A stretch of DNA of 64,000 nucleotides from Streptomyces fragilis (GTDB taxonomy: Bacteria; Actinomycetota; Actinomycetes; Streptomycetales; Streptomycetaceae), in contig NZ_BEVZ01000002.1 in the NCBI RefSeq assembly GCF_003112515.1, positions 124,001-188,000 of the forward strand. The letters run 5' to 3'. Under the pieces are notes generated by a model, which saw only the letters and a program-made list of their open reading frames with translations, ran no database searches and had not been told where the DNA came from. Each line of letters starts with the position of its first letter. Position 1 is the first letter of the stretch. Below, piece by piece: positions 26,730 to 34,826 of this stretch. A program made the position numbers and the translations under genes.

Positions 26730-28067
26730 CTACTCCCCGAGCACCCGCCTCAGGTAGTCGTTCTGGAAACGCCGCTCGGGGTCCAGACGGTTCCTCAGCT
26801 CCAGGAATTCGCCGAAACGGGGGTAGACGGCCGCCAGGTGGCCGGCGTCCCGGGTGTGGACCTTGCCCCAGTGAGGTCTGCCCTCGTAGGCCGTGAAGAT
26901 GCGTTCCGCCATCGTGAAGTAGGCCTGGTACGGGGTGCCCCGGAACATGTGGACGGCGATGTAGGCGCTGTCCCGGCCGGAGGCGGTGGAGAGCGTGATG
27001 TCGTCGGCGGGCGCGGTGCGCACCTCCACCGGGAAGCTGACCCGCAGCCCCGAGCGGTCGACCGCGGACCGCAGTTCGCGCAGCGCGTCGACCACCGCGG
27101 CGCGCGGCAGGGCGTACTCCATCTCCACGAACCGCACCCGGCGCGGCGAGGTGAACACCTTGTAGGGGATGTCGGTGTAGGTCCGGGCGGAGAGCGCCCG
27201 GCTGGATATCCGCGCGATCGCCGGTATGGTCGCCGGCACCGCCCGCCCCAGCCGGTTGACCGCTCCGAAGACGCCGTTGGAGAGGAGCTCGTCCTCCAGC
27301 CAGGCGCCGGCCCGGCCCAGCGGGCGCGGCGGTCCGGCGCTGCGGTTGTTGCGCTTGGTGTTGCAGTTGCCGGTGTGGGGAAACCAGTAGAACTCGAAGT
27401 GCTCGTTGGACGACCAGAGTTCCTCGAAGGAGCCGGTGACCTGGTCGAAGCTCATCGGCTCCTCGCGCGCGGTCAGCAGGAAGACCGGCTCCACCCGGAA
27501 CGTCAGGGCGGTGACGACGCCCAGCGCGCCGAGCCCGATCCGCGCGGCGGCGAAGACCTCGGGGTTCTCCTCGCGGGAGCAGGTGAGCACCGAGCCGTCC
27601 GCGGTGACGAGTTCCAGGGCGGCGATCTGCGCGGCGATCGAGCCGGACTCCCGGCCGGTGCCGTGGGTCCCGGTGCCGACCGCGCCGGAGACCGTCTGCT
27701 CCATGATGTCGCCCATGTTGGTCAGCGACAGACCCTCGCCGGCCAGCGCCGCGTTGAGCTGCTTCAGCGGCGTGCCGGCCCCGACGGTGACCGTCCCGGC
27801 GGCCCGGTCCACGCGGTGCACCCCGGCCAGGCGTTCGGGGCGGATCAGCACGCCGTCGGTGGCCGCGGCCGCGGTGAAGGAGTGGCCGCTGCCCACGGGC
27901 TTGACCCGCAGCCCCCGTTCCGCCGCGTCGCGCACCGCGGCGGCGACCTCCTCCGCGCTGCCGGGAGCCACCTGCCGGGCCGGGCGGGCGGTGACGTTGC
28001 CCGCCCAGTTACGCCAGGTGCCGCTCTGCCGTGTCCGCCGTGTCCGTGCGTTCGCCGTGCTGCTCAA
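26730..28067 (-). CDS. D-arabinono-1,4-lactone oxidase family FAD enzyme
   Basis: The 445-residue protein has a vanillyl-alcohol-oxidase-type FAD domain (AAAVRDAAERGLRVKPVGSGHSF; GDIMEQTVSGAVGTGTHGTG) and the ALO C-terminal domain ending RPHWGKVHTRDAGHLAAVYPRFGEFLELRNRLDPERRF. The HWGK motif is typical of sugar-1,4-lactone oxidases (L-gulono, D-arabinono, alditol oxidases). It oxidises a sugar lactone or alditol, passing electrons to oxygen or a carrier; the exact substrate is unclear. Its ATG lies 59 bases inside the upstream MFS gene and the conserved core begins by residue 15, so the overlap appears genuine and implies coupling. Confidence 0.88.
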   Translation of the reverse strand: MSSTANARTRRTRQSGTWRNWAGNVTARPARQVAPGSAEEVAAAVRDAAERGLRVKPVGSGHSFTAAAATDGVLIRPERLAGVHRVDRAAGTVTVGAGTPLKQLNAALAGEGLSLTNMGDIMEQTVSGAVGTGTHGTGRESGSIAAQIAALELVTADGSVLTCSREENPEVFAAARIGLGALGVVTALTFRVEPVFLLTAREEPMSFDQVTGSFEELWSSNEHFEFYWFPHTGNCNTKRNNRSAGPPRPLGRAGAWLEDELLSNGVFGAVNRLGRAVPATIPAIARISSRALSARTYTDIPYKVFTSPRRVRFVEMEYALPRAAVVDALRELRSAVDRSGLRVSFPVEVRTAPADDITLSTASGRDSAYIAVHMFRGTPYQAYFTMAERIFTAYEGRPHWGKVHTRDAGHLAAVYPRFGEFLELRNRLDPERRFQNDYLRRVLGE

Positions 28068-29265
28068 CGGTGCCTCCCCGCGACGTTGCCGGCCTGGTCA
28101 GCCGGCGGTACCCGAGGAAACCGACCGCCACCGCGGCGGCCCCGGCGACGGCCGGCACCACGTACCCGGTCCGCGCGCCGGCCGAGTCGATCACCAGGCC
28201 GGCCACCGAGGACCCCAGTGCGACGCCGACCGCGAGGCCGGTGCTGATCCAGGTCATGCCCTCGGTCAACTGCGCGCGTGGTACGTGCTGCTCGATCAGG
28301 GACATCGTGGTGATCATCGTGGGGGCGATGAAGAGGCCCGCGACGAACAGCGCCACGGCCAAGAACGGCAGGTTCCCGACCAGTTGGAGGGGGATCATAC
28401 TCGCGGCCATCGCACACACACCCGCCAGCCAGCGACGTTCCGGGCGGCCGTGGACGCGCAGCACGCCGAAGACCAGTCCGGCGACGCAGGAACCGGCCGC
28501 GTAGACCGCGAGGACCAGGCTGGCCGCGGCCTTGTGGCCCAGCTCCTCGGCGAAGGCGACCGTCACCACGTCGACCGCGCCGAAGACCGTCCCGGTGGCG
28601 ACGAAGGTGGCCACCAGCACCTGGAGGCCGGGCGAGCGCAGCGCGCTGCCCCGCACGTGCTCCTCGGGCGGGTGCGGCCTCGGCTCGGTGGCGCGCTGGG
28701 AGGTCAGCCAGAACACCCCGGTCGCCATGAACAGCGCCGCCAGCAGGGGTCCCGCCTCCGGGAACCAGGCGGTGGACAGGCCGATGGAGACGATCGGGCC
28801 GACGATGAAGCAGACCTCGTCGATCACCGACTCGAACGAGTAGGCGGTGTGCAGCATCGGGGTGCCGCGGTAGATGGCCGCCCAGCGGGCCCGCACCATC
28901 GAGCCCAGGCTCGGCACGCAGCCGACCAGGGCGGCGAAGACGAACAGGGCGGCGTCCGGCCAGCGCAGGCGCGTCGCCACCAGCAGACCGGCGGCGCCGG
29001 TGAGCGCCACGAGGACCGCGGGGCGCAGCACCCGGCTCTGCCCGTGACGGTCCACCAGCCGGGATATCTGAGGGCCGAGCACCGCGGAGGAGAGCGCGAT
29101 GGTCGCGGAGAGGGCGCCGGCCAGTCCGTAACGGCCGGTGACCTGGGAGATCATGGTGACCACGCCGATGCCCATCATGGACAGCGGCATCCGGCCGACC
29201 AGTCCGGCGGCGGAGAAGCCGCGGGTCCCGGGCGGCGCGAAGAGGGCGCGGTAGGGCGAGGGCAC
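28009..29265 (-). CDS. MFS transporter (12-TM, YceL/MFS_1-like)
   Basis: The 418-residue protein has about twelve hydrophobic segments and begins [21 protein letters not shown], a start seen in a common Streptomyces MFS family. Signature-like loops include [13 protein letters not shown] after TM2. The tail ([15 protein letters not shown]) is hydrophilic and encoded in the overlap with the downstream lactone oxidase. Substrate unknown; export is more likely than sugar uptake. It is divergent from ferrochelatase, with about 200 bases between them. Confidence 0.88.
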   Translation of the reverse strand: MPSPYRALFAPPGTRGFSAAGLVGRMPLSMMGIGVVTMISQVTGRYGLAGALSATIALSSAVLGPQISRLVDRHGQSRVLRPAVLVALTGAAGLLVATRLRWPDAALFVFAALVGCVPSLGSMVRARWAAIYRGTPMLHTAYSFESVIDEVCFIVGPIVSIGLSTAWFPEAGPLLAALFMATGVFWLTSQRATEPRPHPPEEHVRGSALRSPGLQVLVATFVATGTVFGAVDVVTVAFAEELGHKAAASLVLAVYAAGSCVAGLVFGVLRVHGRPERRWLAGVCAMAASMIPLQLVGNLPFLAVALFVAGLFIAPTMITTMSLIEQHVPRAQLTEGMTWISTGLAVGVALGSSVAGLVIDSAGARTGYVVPAVAGAAAVAVGFLGYRRLTRPATSRGGTVEQHGERTDTADTAERHLA

Positions 29266-29468
29266 GGGCTCTCCGGGGAAAAAGGGGCGTCGCTGCCCAG
29301 GTCACGAAGTGGTTGGCCGATACAGCTTACGACTGGTTCGACCAGGTGTGCCCCGGGTGTACGGGCGTCCTGACGGGGAGCGTGGGGGCAAGGGGGGCGC
29401 AGGGATGCGGCGACCCGGCCGGGCGGCCCGGTTTCCCCGCCGCCGGTCGCCAGTGGGAGGATCCACTC

Positions 29469-30599
29469 ATGCCAGATGTGCTCGAATCGTCCCCCTACGA
29501 CGCGTTGCTGCTGCTCTCCTTCGGCGGCCCGGAGGGCCCCGAGGACGTGGTGCCGTTCCTCGAGAACGTCACCCGGGGGCGCGGCATCCCCAAGGAACGC
29601 CTCAAGGAGGTGGGCCAGCACTACTTCCTGTTCGGCGGCGTCAGCCCGATCAACGAACAGAACCGCGAGCTCCTGGACGCCCTGCGCGCGGACTTCGCCG
29701 GACACGGGCTGGACCTGCCGGTCTACTGGGGCAACCGCAACTGGGCCCCCTACCTCACCGACACCCTGCGCGAGATGGTCCGCGACGGGCGCCGCCGGAT
29801 CCTGGTGCTGGCCACCAGCGCCTACGCCTCCTACTCGGGCTGCCGGCAGTACCGCGAGAACCTGGCCGACGCCCTGGCCACGCTGGAGGCCGAGGGGCTG
29901 GAGCTGCCCCGGGTGGACAAGCTGCGGCACTACTTCAACCACCCGGGCTTCGTGGAGCCGATGGTCGACGGCGTGGTGCGGGCCCTGGAGGACCTCCCCG
30001 AGGAGGTGCGCGACGGCGCCCAGCTGGCGTTCACCACCCACTCCATCCCGACCGCCGCGGCGGACACCTCCGGTCCGGTCGGCGAGCACGGTGACGGCGG
30101 CGCGTACGTGCGCCAGCACCTTGACGTCGCCCAGGTGATCGCCGAGGCGGTGCGCGGGCGCACCGGCGTGGAGCGGGCCTGGCAGCTGGTCTACCAGTCG
30201 CGGTCCGGCGCCCCGCACGTCCCGTGGCTGGAGCCGGACATCTGCGACCACCTCGAGGAGCGGCACGCGGCGGGCGTCCCGGCCGTCGTGATGGTGCCGA
30301 TCGGTTTCGTCTCCGACCACATGGAGGTCCTCTACGACCTCGACACGGAGGCCAAGGCCAAGGCGGAGGAGCTGGGGCTGCCGGTGCGGCGCTCGGCGAC
30401 GGTCGGCGCCGACCCGCGGTTCGCGGCGGCGGTCCGCGACATGGTCGTGGAACGGGCCGCCACCGAGCGCGGGCAGTCCGTGAAGCCGTGCGCGCTGGGC
30501 GCGCTCGGCGCGAGCCACGACGTGTGCCCGGTGGGCTGCTGCCCCGCCGCGCGCAACCCGAAGCCGGCCGCGGCGGGCGAGGACAGCCCGTACGCCTGA
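29469..30599 (+). CDS. hemH: Coproporphyrin/protoporphyrin ferrochelatase
   Basis: The 376-residue protein shows the ferrochelatase core: [25 protein letters not shown] at the N-terminus, metal-site residues in FTTHSIP (about 190) and a conserved [17 protein letters not shown]. The C-terminal tail carries [18 protein letters not shown], and SGCRQY lies mid-protein. These cysteines match the [2Fe-2S] ligands of actinobacterial ferrochelatases. It inserts iron into coproporphyrin III in the actinobacterial heme route (CpfC). ATG 29469 has GGGAGGA seven bases upstream, which rules out the longer frame starting at 29313. An inositol monophosphatase gene follows. Confidence 0.95.
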   Translation: MPDVLESSPYDALLLLSFGGPEGPEDVVPFLENVTRGRGIPKERLKEVGQHYFLFGGVSPINEQNRELLDALRADFAGHGLDLPVYWGNRNWAPYLTDTLREMVRDGRRRILVLATSAYASYSGCRQYRENLADALATLEAEGLELPRVDKLRHYFNHPGFVEPMVDGVVRALEDLPEEVRDGAQLAFTTHSIPTAAADTSGPVGEHGDGGAYVRQHLDVAQVIAEAVRGRTGVERAWQLVYQSRSGAPHVPWLEPDICDHLEERHAAGVPAVVMVPIGFVSDHMEVLYDLDTEAKAKAEELGLPVRRSATVGADPRFAAAVRDMVVERAATERGQSVKPCALGALGASHDVCPVGCCPAARNPKPAAAGEDSPYA

Positions 30600-30703
30600 G
30601 CGGATCCGTGGGGCGGCGCGCCCGCGCCGCCCCACGGATCCGCCAGAACGCCCCGACCCGCTCCACGACCGCCCCAGACGTACCGACAGGACGCGAGGAC
30701 ACC

Positions 30704-31534
30704 GTGACGGACCTGCACCAGACGGAGCTGCACCGAGAGCTGCTGGAGATCGCCGGGGAGGCGGCCCGCCGGGCCGGCGAGCTGCTGCGGGACGGCCGCC
30801 CCGACGACCTCGAGGTGGCCGCCACCAAGTCGAGCCCCATCGACGTGGTGACCGAGATGGACATCGCCGCCGAGAAGCTGATCGTCGACCTGATAGCGGC
30901 CCGCCGCCCCGGGGACGGGTTCCTCGGTGAGGAGGGCGCCTCCTCGGCCGGCACCAGCGGCGTGCGCTGGATCGTCGACCCGCTCGACGGCACCGTCAAC
31001 TACCTGTACGGCCTGCCGTCCTGGTCGGTCTCGATCGCCGCCGAGGTGGACGGGGCGACGGTGGCCGGGGTGGTGGAGATCCCCATGCGGGGCGAGACCT
31101 TCCGCGCCGTGACCGGCGGCGGCGCCTGGGTGACCGGGCCGTCCTGGCAGGGGGAGCGGCGGTTGTCCGTGCGGCCGTCGCCGCCCCTGGACCAGGCGCT
31201 GATCGCCACCGGCTTCAACTACGTCACCACCGTGCGCGCCCACCAGGCGGAGGTGGCGCGGGAACTGCTGCCGCTGGTGCGCGACATCCGCCGCGGCGGC
31301 TCGGCAGCGGTCGACCTGTGCGACCTGGCGGCGGGGCGCCTCGACGGCTACTACGAGCGCGGACTGCACCCGTGGGACCGGGCGGCCGGGGACCTGATCG
31401 CCCGCGAGGCGGGCGCCGTCACCGGCGGACGGGCCGGCGAGCGCCCCTCCGACGACCTCACCGTCGCCGCGACGCAAGGGGTCTTCCGGCCCCTTCAGGA
31501 GCTGCTGGAGCGGCTCGGCGCCTGGCACGACTGA
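30704..31534 (+). CDS. suhB: Inositol monophosphatase family protein
   Basis: The 276-residue protein has the lithium-sensitive phosphatase motifs: LGEEG near residue 73, WIVDPLDGTVNYLYGLP near 90 and HPWDRAAGDLIAREAGA near 225. Together these bind Mg2+ and the phosphate. Likely substrates are inositol phosphate, histidinol phosphate or related. GTG 30704 follows GAGGAC. It lies 104 bases after hemH. The equivalent gene, suhB, also borders DUF4193/DUF3093/dut in mycobacteria, as I recall. Confidence 0.9.
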   Translation: MTDLHQTELHRELLEIAGEAARRAGELLRDGRPDDLEVAATKSSPIDVVTEMDIAAEKLIVDLIAARRPGDGFLGEEGASSAGTSGVRWIVDPLDGTVNYLYGLPSWSVSIAAEVDGATVAGVVEIPMRGETFRAVTGGGAWVTGPSWQGERRLSVRPSPPLDQALIATGFNYVTTVRAHQAEVARELLPLVRDIRRGGSAAVDLCDLAAGRLDGYYERGLHPWDRAAGDLIAREAGAVTGGRAGERPSDDLTVAATQGVFRPLQELLERLGAWHD

Positions 31535-31846
31535 CCGTGTGACCTGTTTCACCGCGCCCCTGGAGACCGCCCTCCCGGGGGCGCGGCGGAGGCGGTGACC
31601 TGCGCACGCGGCGCGGGGTGTCCGCACGGTGAACGTCCGGCCTATGCCAGATTTCCTTGCCGCCCAAGGTTTCCGCCAGGTGACGCGTGGGGAGGACGGT
31701 TTCAACCCCGCGATCACGCTCCGCACGTGCCGTACCACCAAGCGGCACGGGCGTCCGGCTTCCCTTTTCCCCGGAGGCGCTGCCGGACACTCCGCCCGGC
31801 GTGATCGTCCCTTCCCGACCCACGACCCAGGACGAGGGGGCGCCGC
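31535..31846. other. Intergenic region upstream of the 57-residue protein gene
   Basis: This 312-base stretch carries a terminator hairpin at its left end (see 31553-31585) and presumably the promoter of the small gene at 31847. Short open frames here use atypical codons and show no recognisable similarity, so I call none. Confidence 0.5.
31553..31585 (+). terminator. Terminator hairpin after the inositol monophosphatase gene
   Basis: CGCGCCCC (31553-31560) pairs perfectly with GGGGCGCG (31578-31585), 19 bases after the stop codon. Confidence 0.6.
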
Positions 31847-32020
31847 ATGGACGCATTCACCGCAGGGCTTCTCCAGCGCATAAGGGCTGCCGAGTCGCAC
31901 CTCACGCAGGCGCGCGACGAGGGCGACGAGTTCGCCGCCGAGGTGGAGCAGGGAGAACTGGACGACCTGCGCCGTCTGGCCGCCGAGCACGGTGTGGAGG
32001 TCGGCGCCGCGAGCGTCTGA
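31847..32020 (+). CDS. Small conserved hypothetical protein, 57 residues
   Basis: ATG 31847 with GAGGGG seven bases upstream opens a 57-codon frame starting MDAFTAGLLQRI. It is charged and almost all helical, with the form ...LTQARDEGDEFAAEVEQGELDDLRRLAAEHGVEV. Third-position G/C and the ribosome site support it as real. I recall near-identical small proteins next to cutR in other Streptomyces. It may form a coiled-coil hairpin. No function is known. Two strong hairpins follow it before cutR. Confidence 0.82.
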   Translation: MDAFTAGLLQRIRAAESHLTQARDEGDEFAAEVEQGELDDLRRLAAEHGVEVGAASV

Positions 32021-32046
32021 CACCGACCCCACGGCTCCGTCACCGC

Positions 32047-32078
32047 GAACGGGCCCCGGCATCGGCCGGGGCCCGTTC
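32047..32078 (+). terminator. First of two tandem terminator hairpins
   Basis: A perfect 14-bp stem (32047-32060 with 32065-32078) with a four-base loop begins 27 bases after the small gene's stop codon. Confidence 0.8.
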
Positions 32079-32090
32079 CGCGTGTTCCCC

Positions 32091-32122
32091 GCGGCATCCC
32101 GCCCGTACGGGCGGGATGCCGC
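32091..32122 (+). terminator. Second tandem hairpin, just before the cutR promoter
   Basis: A perfect 14-bp stem (32091-32104 with 32109-32122) with a GTAC loop follows the first hairpin by 12 bases. Together they insulate cutR from upstream transcription. Confidence 0.7.
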
Positions 32123-32144
32123 CTTACAGCCGACTTACCGGCAC
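32123..32144 (+). promoter_or_regulatory. Candidate OmpR-type direct repeat upstream of cutR
   Basis: CTTACAGCCGA and CTTACCGGCAC form two 11-base units with the shared CTTAC, about 70-90 bases before the cutR start. OmpR/PhoB-family regulators often bind 11-base direct repeats, so CutR autoregulation is possible. Confidence 0.35.
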
Positions 32145-32212
32145 AAGAGGCAGGATGGAGGCTCCTCCCACCGGTATGTCAGGCCGGTGGAACGTCAGGA
32201 AGGAAGGCCGAC

Positions 32213-32866
32213 GTGCGCGTACTCGTCGTCGAGGACGAGCAGCTGCTCGCGGACGCGGTGGCCACCGGTCTGCGCCGCGAGGCGATGGCCGTCGACGTCG
32301 TGTACGACGGCGCCGCCGCCCTCGAGCGGATCGGTGTCAACGACTACGACGTGGTCGTCCTCGACCGGGACCTGCCGATGGTGCACGGTGACGACGTGTG
32401 CCGCCGGATCGTCGAGCTGGGCGAACCCACCCGGGTGCTGATGCTCACCGCCGCCGGCGACGTCAGCGACCGGGTCGAGGGCCTGGAGCTGGGGGCGGAC
32501 GACTACCTGCCCAAGCCCTTCGCGTTCAGCGAGCTGATCGCGCGCGTGCGGGCCCTGGGCCGGCGCACCAGCGTGCCGCTGCCGCCGGTGCTGGAGCGGT
32601 CAGGCATCCGGCTCGACCCGAACCGGCGCGAGGTCTTCCGGGACGGCCGGCAGATCCATCTCGCCCCCAAGGAGTTCGCGGTGCTCGAGGTGCTGATGCG
32701 CAGCGAGGGCGCCGTGGTGTCGGCGGAGCAGTTGCTGGAGAAGGCGTGGGACGAGAACACCGACCCGTTCACCAACGTGGTGCGGGTGACGGTGATGACG
32801 CTGCGCCGCAAGCTGGGCGAGCCGCCGGTGATCATCACCGTGCCGGGTTCCGGATACCGGGTCTGA
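32213..32866 (+). CDS. cutR: CutR-type response regulator (OmpR family)
   Basis: The 217-residue protein has a receiver domain with acidic pocket VVEDEQ, phospho-acceptor Asp in VVVLDRDLPM (about residue 51) and LPKPF lysine. A winged-helix DNA-binding domain follows, ending VVRVTVMTLRRKLGEPPVIITVPGSGYRV. The sequence agrees closely with CutR of S. lividans as I remember it. CutRS affects secretion, redox/copper-related phenotypes and antibiotic production. GTG 32213 follows AGGAAGG. cutS begins five bases after the stop, so they form an operon. Confidence 0.93.
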   Translation: MRVLVVEDEQLLADAVATGLRREAMAVDVVYDGAAALERIGVNDYDVVVLDRDLPMVHGDDVCRRIVELGEPTRVLMLTAAGDVSDRVEGLELGADDYLPKPFAFSELIARVRALGRRTSVPLPPVLERSGIRLDPNRREVFRDGRQIHLAPKEFAVLEVLMRSEGAVVSAEQLLEKAWDENTDPFTNVVRVTVMTLRRKLGEPPVIITVPGSGYRV

Positions 32867-32871
32867 ACGCC

Positions 32872-34134
32872 GTGGCAGCCTCTCCGACCCCGATCCCGCC
32901 CCCTCCGCCGCCGGGCGTCCCGCCGCGACCGACCTGGGACCCCAAGGCGGAGCAGCCCTCCTTCCCGTGGCTGCGCCCGACCATCCGGATACGGCTCACG
33001 CTGCTCTACGGCGGCATGTTCCTGATCGCCGGCATCGTGCTGCTCTCACTGATCTACCTGCTGGCCGCCCAGGCCATCTCCACCGGCAACCAGCCCCCGT
33101 TCAAGATCGTCCAGTACGCCGGCCTCCGGGTCAGCAGTGACCGGTGCCCCGCCGTCAACGGGGAGCTCTCGCTGAGCGCCTTCAACGCGGAGATCGCCCG
33201 GTGCGTCAATCTCCAGCGGCAGGACGCCCTGGACAACCTGCTGAGCCGCTCCCTGCTGGCGCTGCTGGGCCTCGCGGTGATCGCGTTCGCCTTCGGCTAC
33301 GCGATGGCGGGCCGGGTGCTCTCCCCGCTGGGGAAGATCATCCGCACCGCGCGGGCGGTTGCCGGGTCGGACCTGTCCCGCCGGATCGAGCTGGACGGCC
33401 CGGACGACGAGCTCAAGGAGCTCGCGGACACCTTCGACGAGATGCTGGAGCGGCTCCAGCGGGCCTTCACGGCCCAGCAGCGGTTCGTCGGCAACGCCTC
33501 GCACGAGCTGCGCACGCCGCTGGCCATCAACCGCACCCTGCTGGAGGTGCACCTCTCCGACCCGGGGGCGCCGCCCGAGCTCCAGCAGCTGGGGCGGACC
33601 CTGCTCGCCACCAACGAGCGCAGCGAGCAGCTGGTGGAGGGCCTGCTCCTGCTGGCCCGCAGCGACAACCAGATCGTCGAACGCAAGCCGGTCGACCTGG
33701 CGGAGGTGGCCGGCCGTGCCCTCGACCAGGTACGCGGCGAGGCGGCCGAGCGGAACGTGGAGTTCCGCGGCGAGCCGTCCTCCGTGGTCGTCCAGGGCAA
33801 CGGCGTCCTGCTCGAGCGGATCGCGCTGAACCTGGTGCAGAACGCGGTGCGCTACAACGTGCCCGAGGGCGGCTGGGTGGAGGTCTCCACCGGGGCCCAG
33901 CACGGCCAGGCGGTGCTGGTGGTGTCCAACACCGGACCGGTGGTGCCGGCCTACGAGATCGACAACCTGTTCGAGCCGTTCCGTCGGCTGAGGACCGAGC
34001 GGACCGGCAGCGACAAGGGCGTCGGCCTGGGCCTTTCGATCGTCCGGTCGGTCGCCCGGGCGCACGGCGGGCACATCGCGGCCGTCCCCCGGGAGGGTGG
34101 CGGACTGGTGATGCGCGTCACGCTGCCGCTCTGA
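32872..34134 (+). CDS. cutS: CutS-type sensor histidine kinase
   Basis: From GTG 32872 the protein has 420 residues. It has a proline-rich cytoplasmic N-terminus and TM1 near 45-68 (LTLLYGGMFLIAGIVLLSL). A sensor loop of about 65 residues contains two cysteines (SSDRCPAVNG, EIARCVNL) and may form a disulfide. TM2 near 130-150 is followed by a HAMP linker, a HisKA box with phospho-His in FVGNASHELRTPLAI, and HATPase motifs NLVQNAVRYN and GVGLGLSIV. The paired extracytoplasmic cysteines fit a role in sensing secretion or redox state. It pairs with CutR. Confidence 0.93.
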   Translation: MAASPTPIPPPPPPGVPPRPTWDPKAEQPSFPWLRPTIRIRLTLLYGGMFLIAGIVLLSLIYLLAAQAISTGNQPPFKIVQYAGLRVSSDRCPAVNGELSLSAFNAEIARCVNLQRQDALDNLLSRSLLALLGLAVIAFAFGYAMAGRVLSPLGKIIRTARAVAGSDLSRRIELDGPDDELKELADTFDEMLERLQRAFTAQQRFVGNASHELRTPLAINRTLLEVHLSDPGAPPELQQLGRTLLATNERSEQLVEGLLLLARSDNQIVERKPVDLAEVAGRALDQVRGEAAERNVEFRGEPSSVVVQGNGVLLERIALNLVQNAVRYNVPEGGWVEVSTGAQHGQAVLVVSNTGPVVPAYEIDNLFEPFRRLRTERTGSDKGVGLGLSIVRSVARAHGGHIAAVPREGGGLVMRVTLPL

Positions 34135-34195
34135 ACGAGTGACCCCCTGTTCGCTCTGCGCTGAATCCCGGCGTGTCGTGTCAAGAGGGCGGCTG

Positions 34196-34209
34196 TGTGA
34201 TCGATCACA
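34196..34209. promoter_or_regulatory. Perfect palindrome TGTGATCGATCACA
   Basis: A 14-base perfect palindrome lies 62 bases after cutS. It resembles CRP/Rex-type operators (TGTGA...TCACA) but with four rather than six central bases, so the regulator is unknown. Confidence 0.4.
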
Positions 34210-34214
34210 GAAGC

Positions 34215-34242
34215 GTCACGGAGAGCGTCTACTCTCCGTGAC
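34215..34242. terminator. Perfect 11-bp hairpin after cutS
   Basis: GTCACGGAGAG (34215-34225) pairs perfectly with CTCTCCGTGAC (34232-34242) around a six-base loop. It is the likely cutRS terminator, though without a T-tract an operator role is possible. Confidence 0.6.
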
Positions 34243-34318
34243 GACAAGGGGCTCCGAAAATGAGGGAAATCCGGGTTTTCGGGCGTCCTGATGCCGGGCA
34301 GTACACGGAGAGATGCCT

Positions 34319-34348
34319 TTGGACTGGGGCATTCGCAGGGTGTACGGT
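34319..34348 (+). promoter_or_regulatory. Candidate vegetative promoter of the DUF4193 gene
   Basis: TTGGAC, an 18-base spacer and TACGGT fit the HrdB-type consensus in Streptomyces. The leader to ATG 34517 would be about 160 bases. Confidence 0.45.
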
Positions 34349-34516
34349 CCGGTTCGCCATCCGAGCCGATCACTCTTCGGGAGTCCGGTTGGGTGTCGAT
34401 TGAGTAACAGACCTTGATGTGAGGCAAAATCTCCGCCTCAGGTCGGGCACAAGTCCGGCCTCTCACGCGTTACCTGCGCTGGAGACACCCAAGACCACCC
34501 AGAGGGGGAGAGCGAC

Positions 34517-34813
34517 ATGGCAACCGACTACGACACTCCACGCAAGACCGACGACGACGTCGACTCGGACAGCCTGGAAGAACTGAAGGCGCGGCGGAAC
34601 GACAAGTCCACCTCCGCGGTGGACGTCGACGAGTTCGAGGCCGCCGAGGGTCTCGAACTGCCCGGAGCGGACCTCTCCAACGAGGAACTCGCCGTCCGGG
34701 TGCTGCCGAAGCAGCAGGACGAGTTCACCTGCATGAGCTGCTTCCTGGTGCACCACCGCAGCCAGCTGGCCCGCGAGAAGAACGGCCAGCCGATCTGCCG
34801 CGACTGCGACTGA
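34517..34813 (+). CDS. DUF4193 zinc-ribbon-like protein
   Basis: The 98-residue acidic protein starts MATDYDTPRKTDDD and ends with two cysteine pairs, FTCMSCFLVHHRSQ and ICRDCD, a probable zinc knuckle. DUF4193 is confined to Actinobacteria and its function is unknown. GAGGGGGAGAG precedes the ATG. It is followed after 13 bases by the EcsC-like gene. The same family lies next to DUF3093 and dut in mycobacteria. Confidence 0.92.
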   Translation: MATDYDTPRKTDDDVDSDSLEELKARRNDKSTSAVDVDEFEAAEGLELPGADLSNEELAVRVLPKQQDEFTCMSCFLVHHRSQLAREKNGQPICRDCD

Positions 34814-34826
34814 GGCGGGGCCGGCC

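Larger units (their letters stand above)
34135..34516. other. Regulatory region between cutS and the DUF4193 gene
   Basis: This 382-base gap has two palindromes near its left end (34196-34209 and 34215-34242), a candidate vegetative promoter (34319-34348) and a lower G+C content than its surroundings. No gene is seen. Confidence 0.6.

Noticed and set aside
29313..29468. Longer N-terminus for ferrochelatase
   Set aside because: The extra residues are not conserved-looking and GGGAGGA precedes ATG 29469, where the family normally starts.
31629..31883. 85-codon frame before the 57-residue protein
   Set aside because: Atypical codon use and no recognisable similarity; the small protein in the other frame has a ribosome site and good bias.
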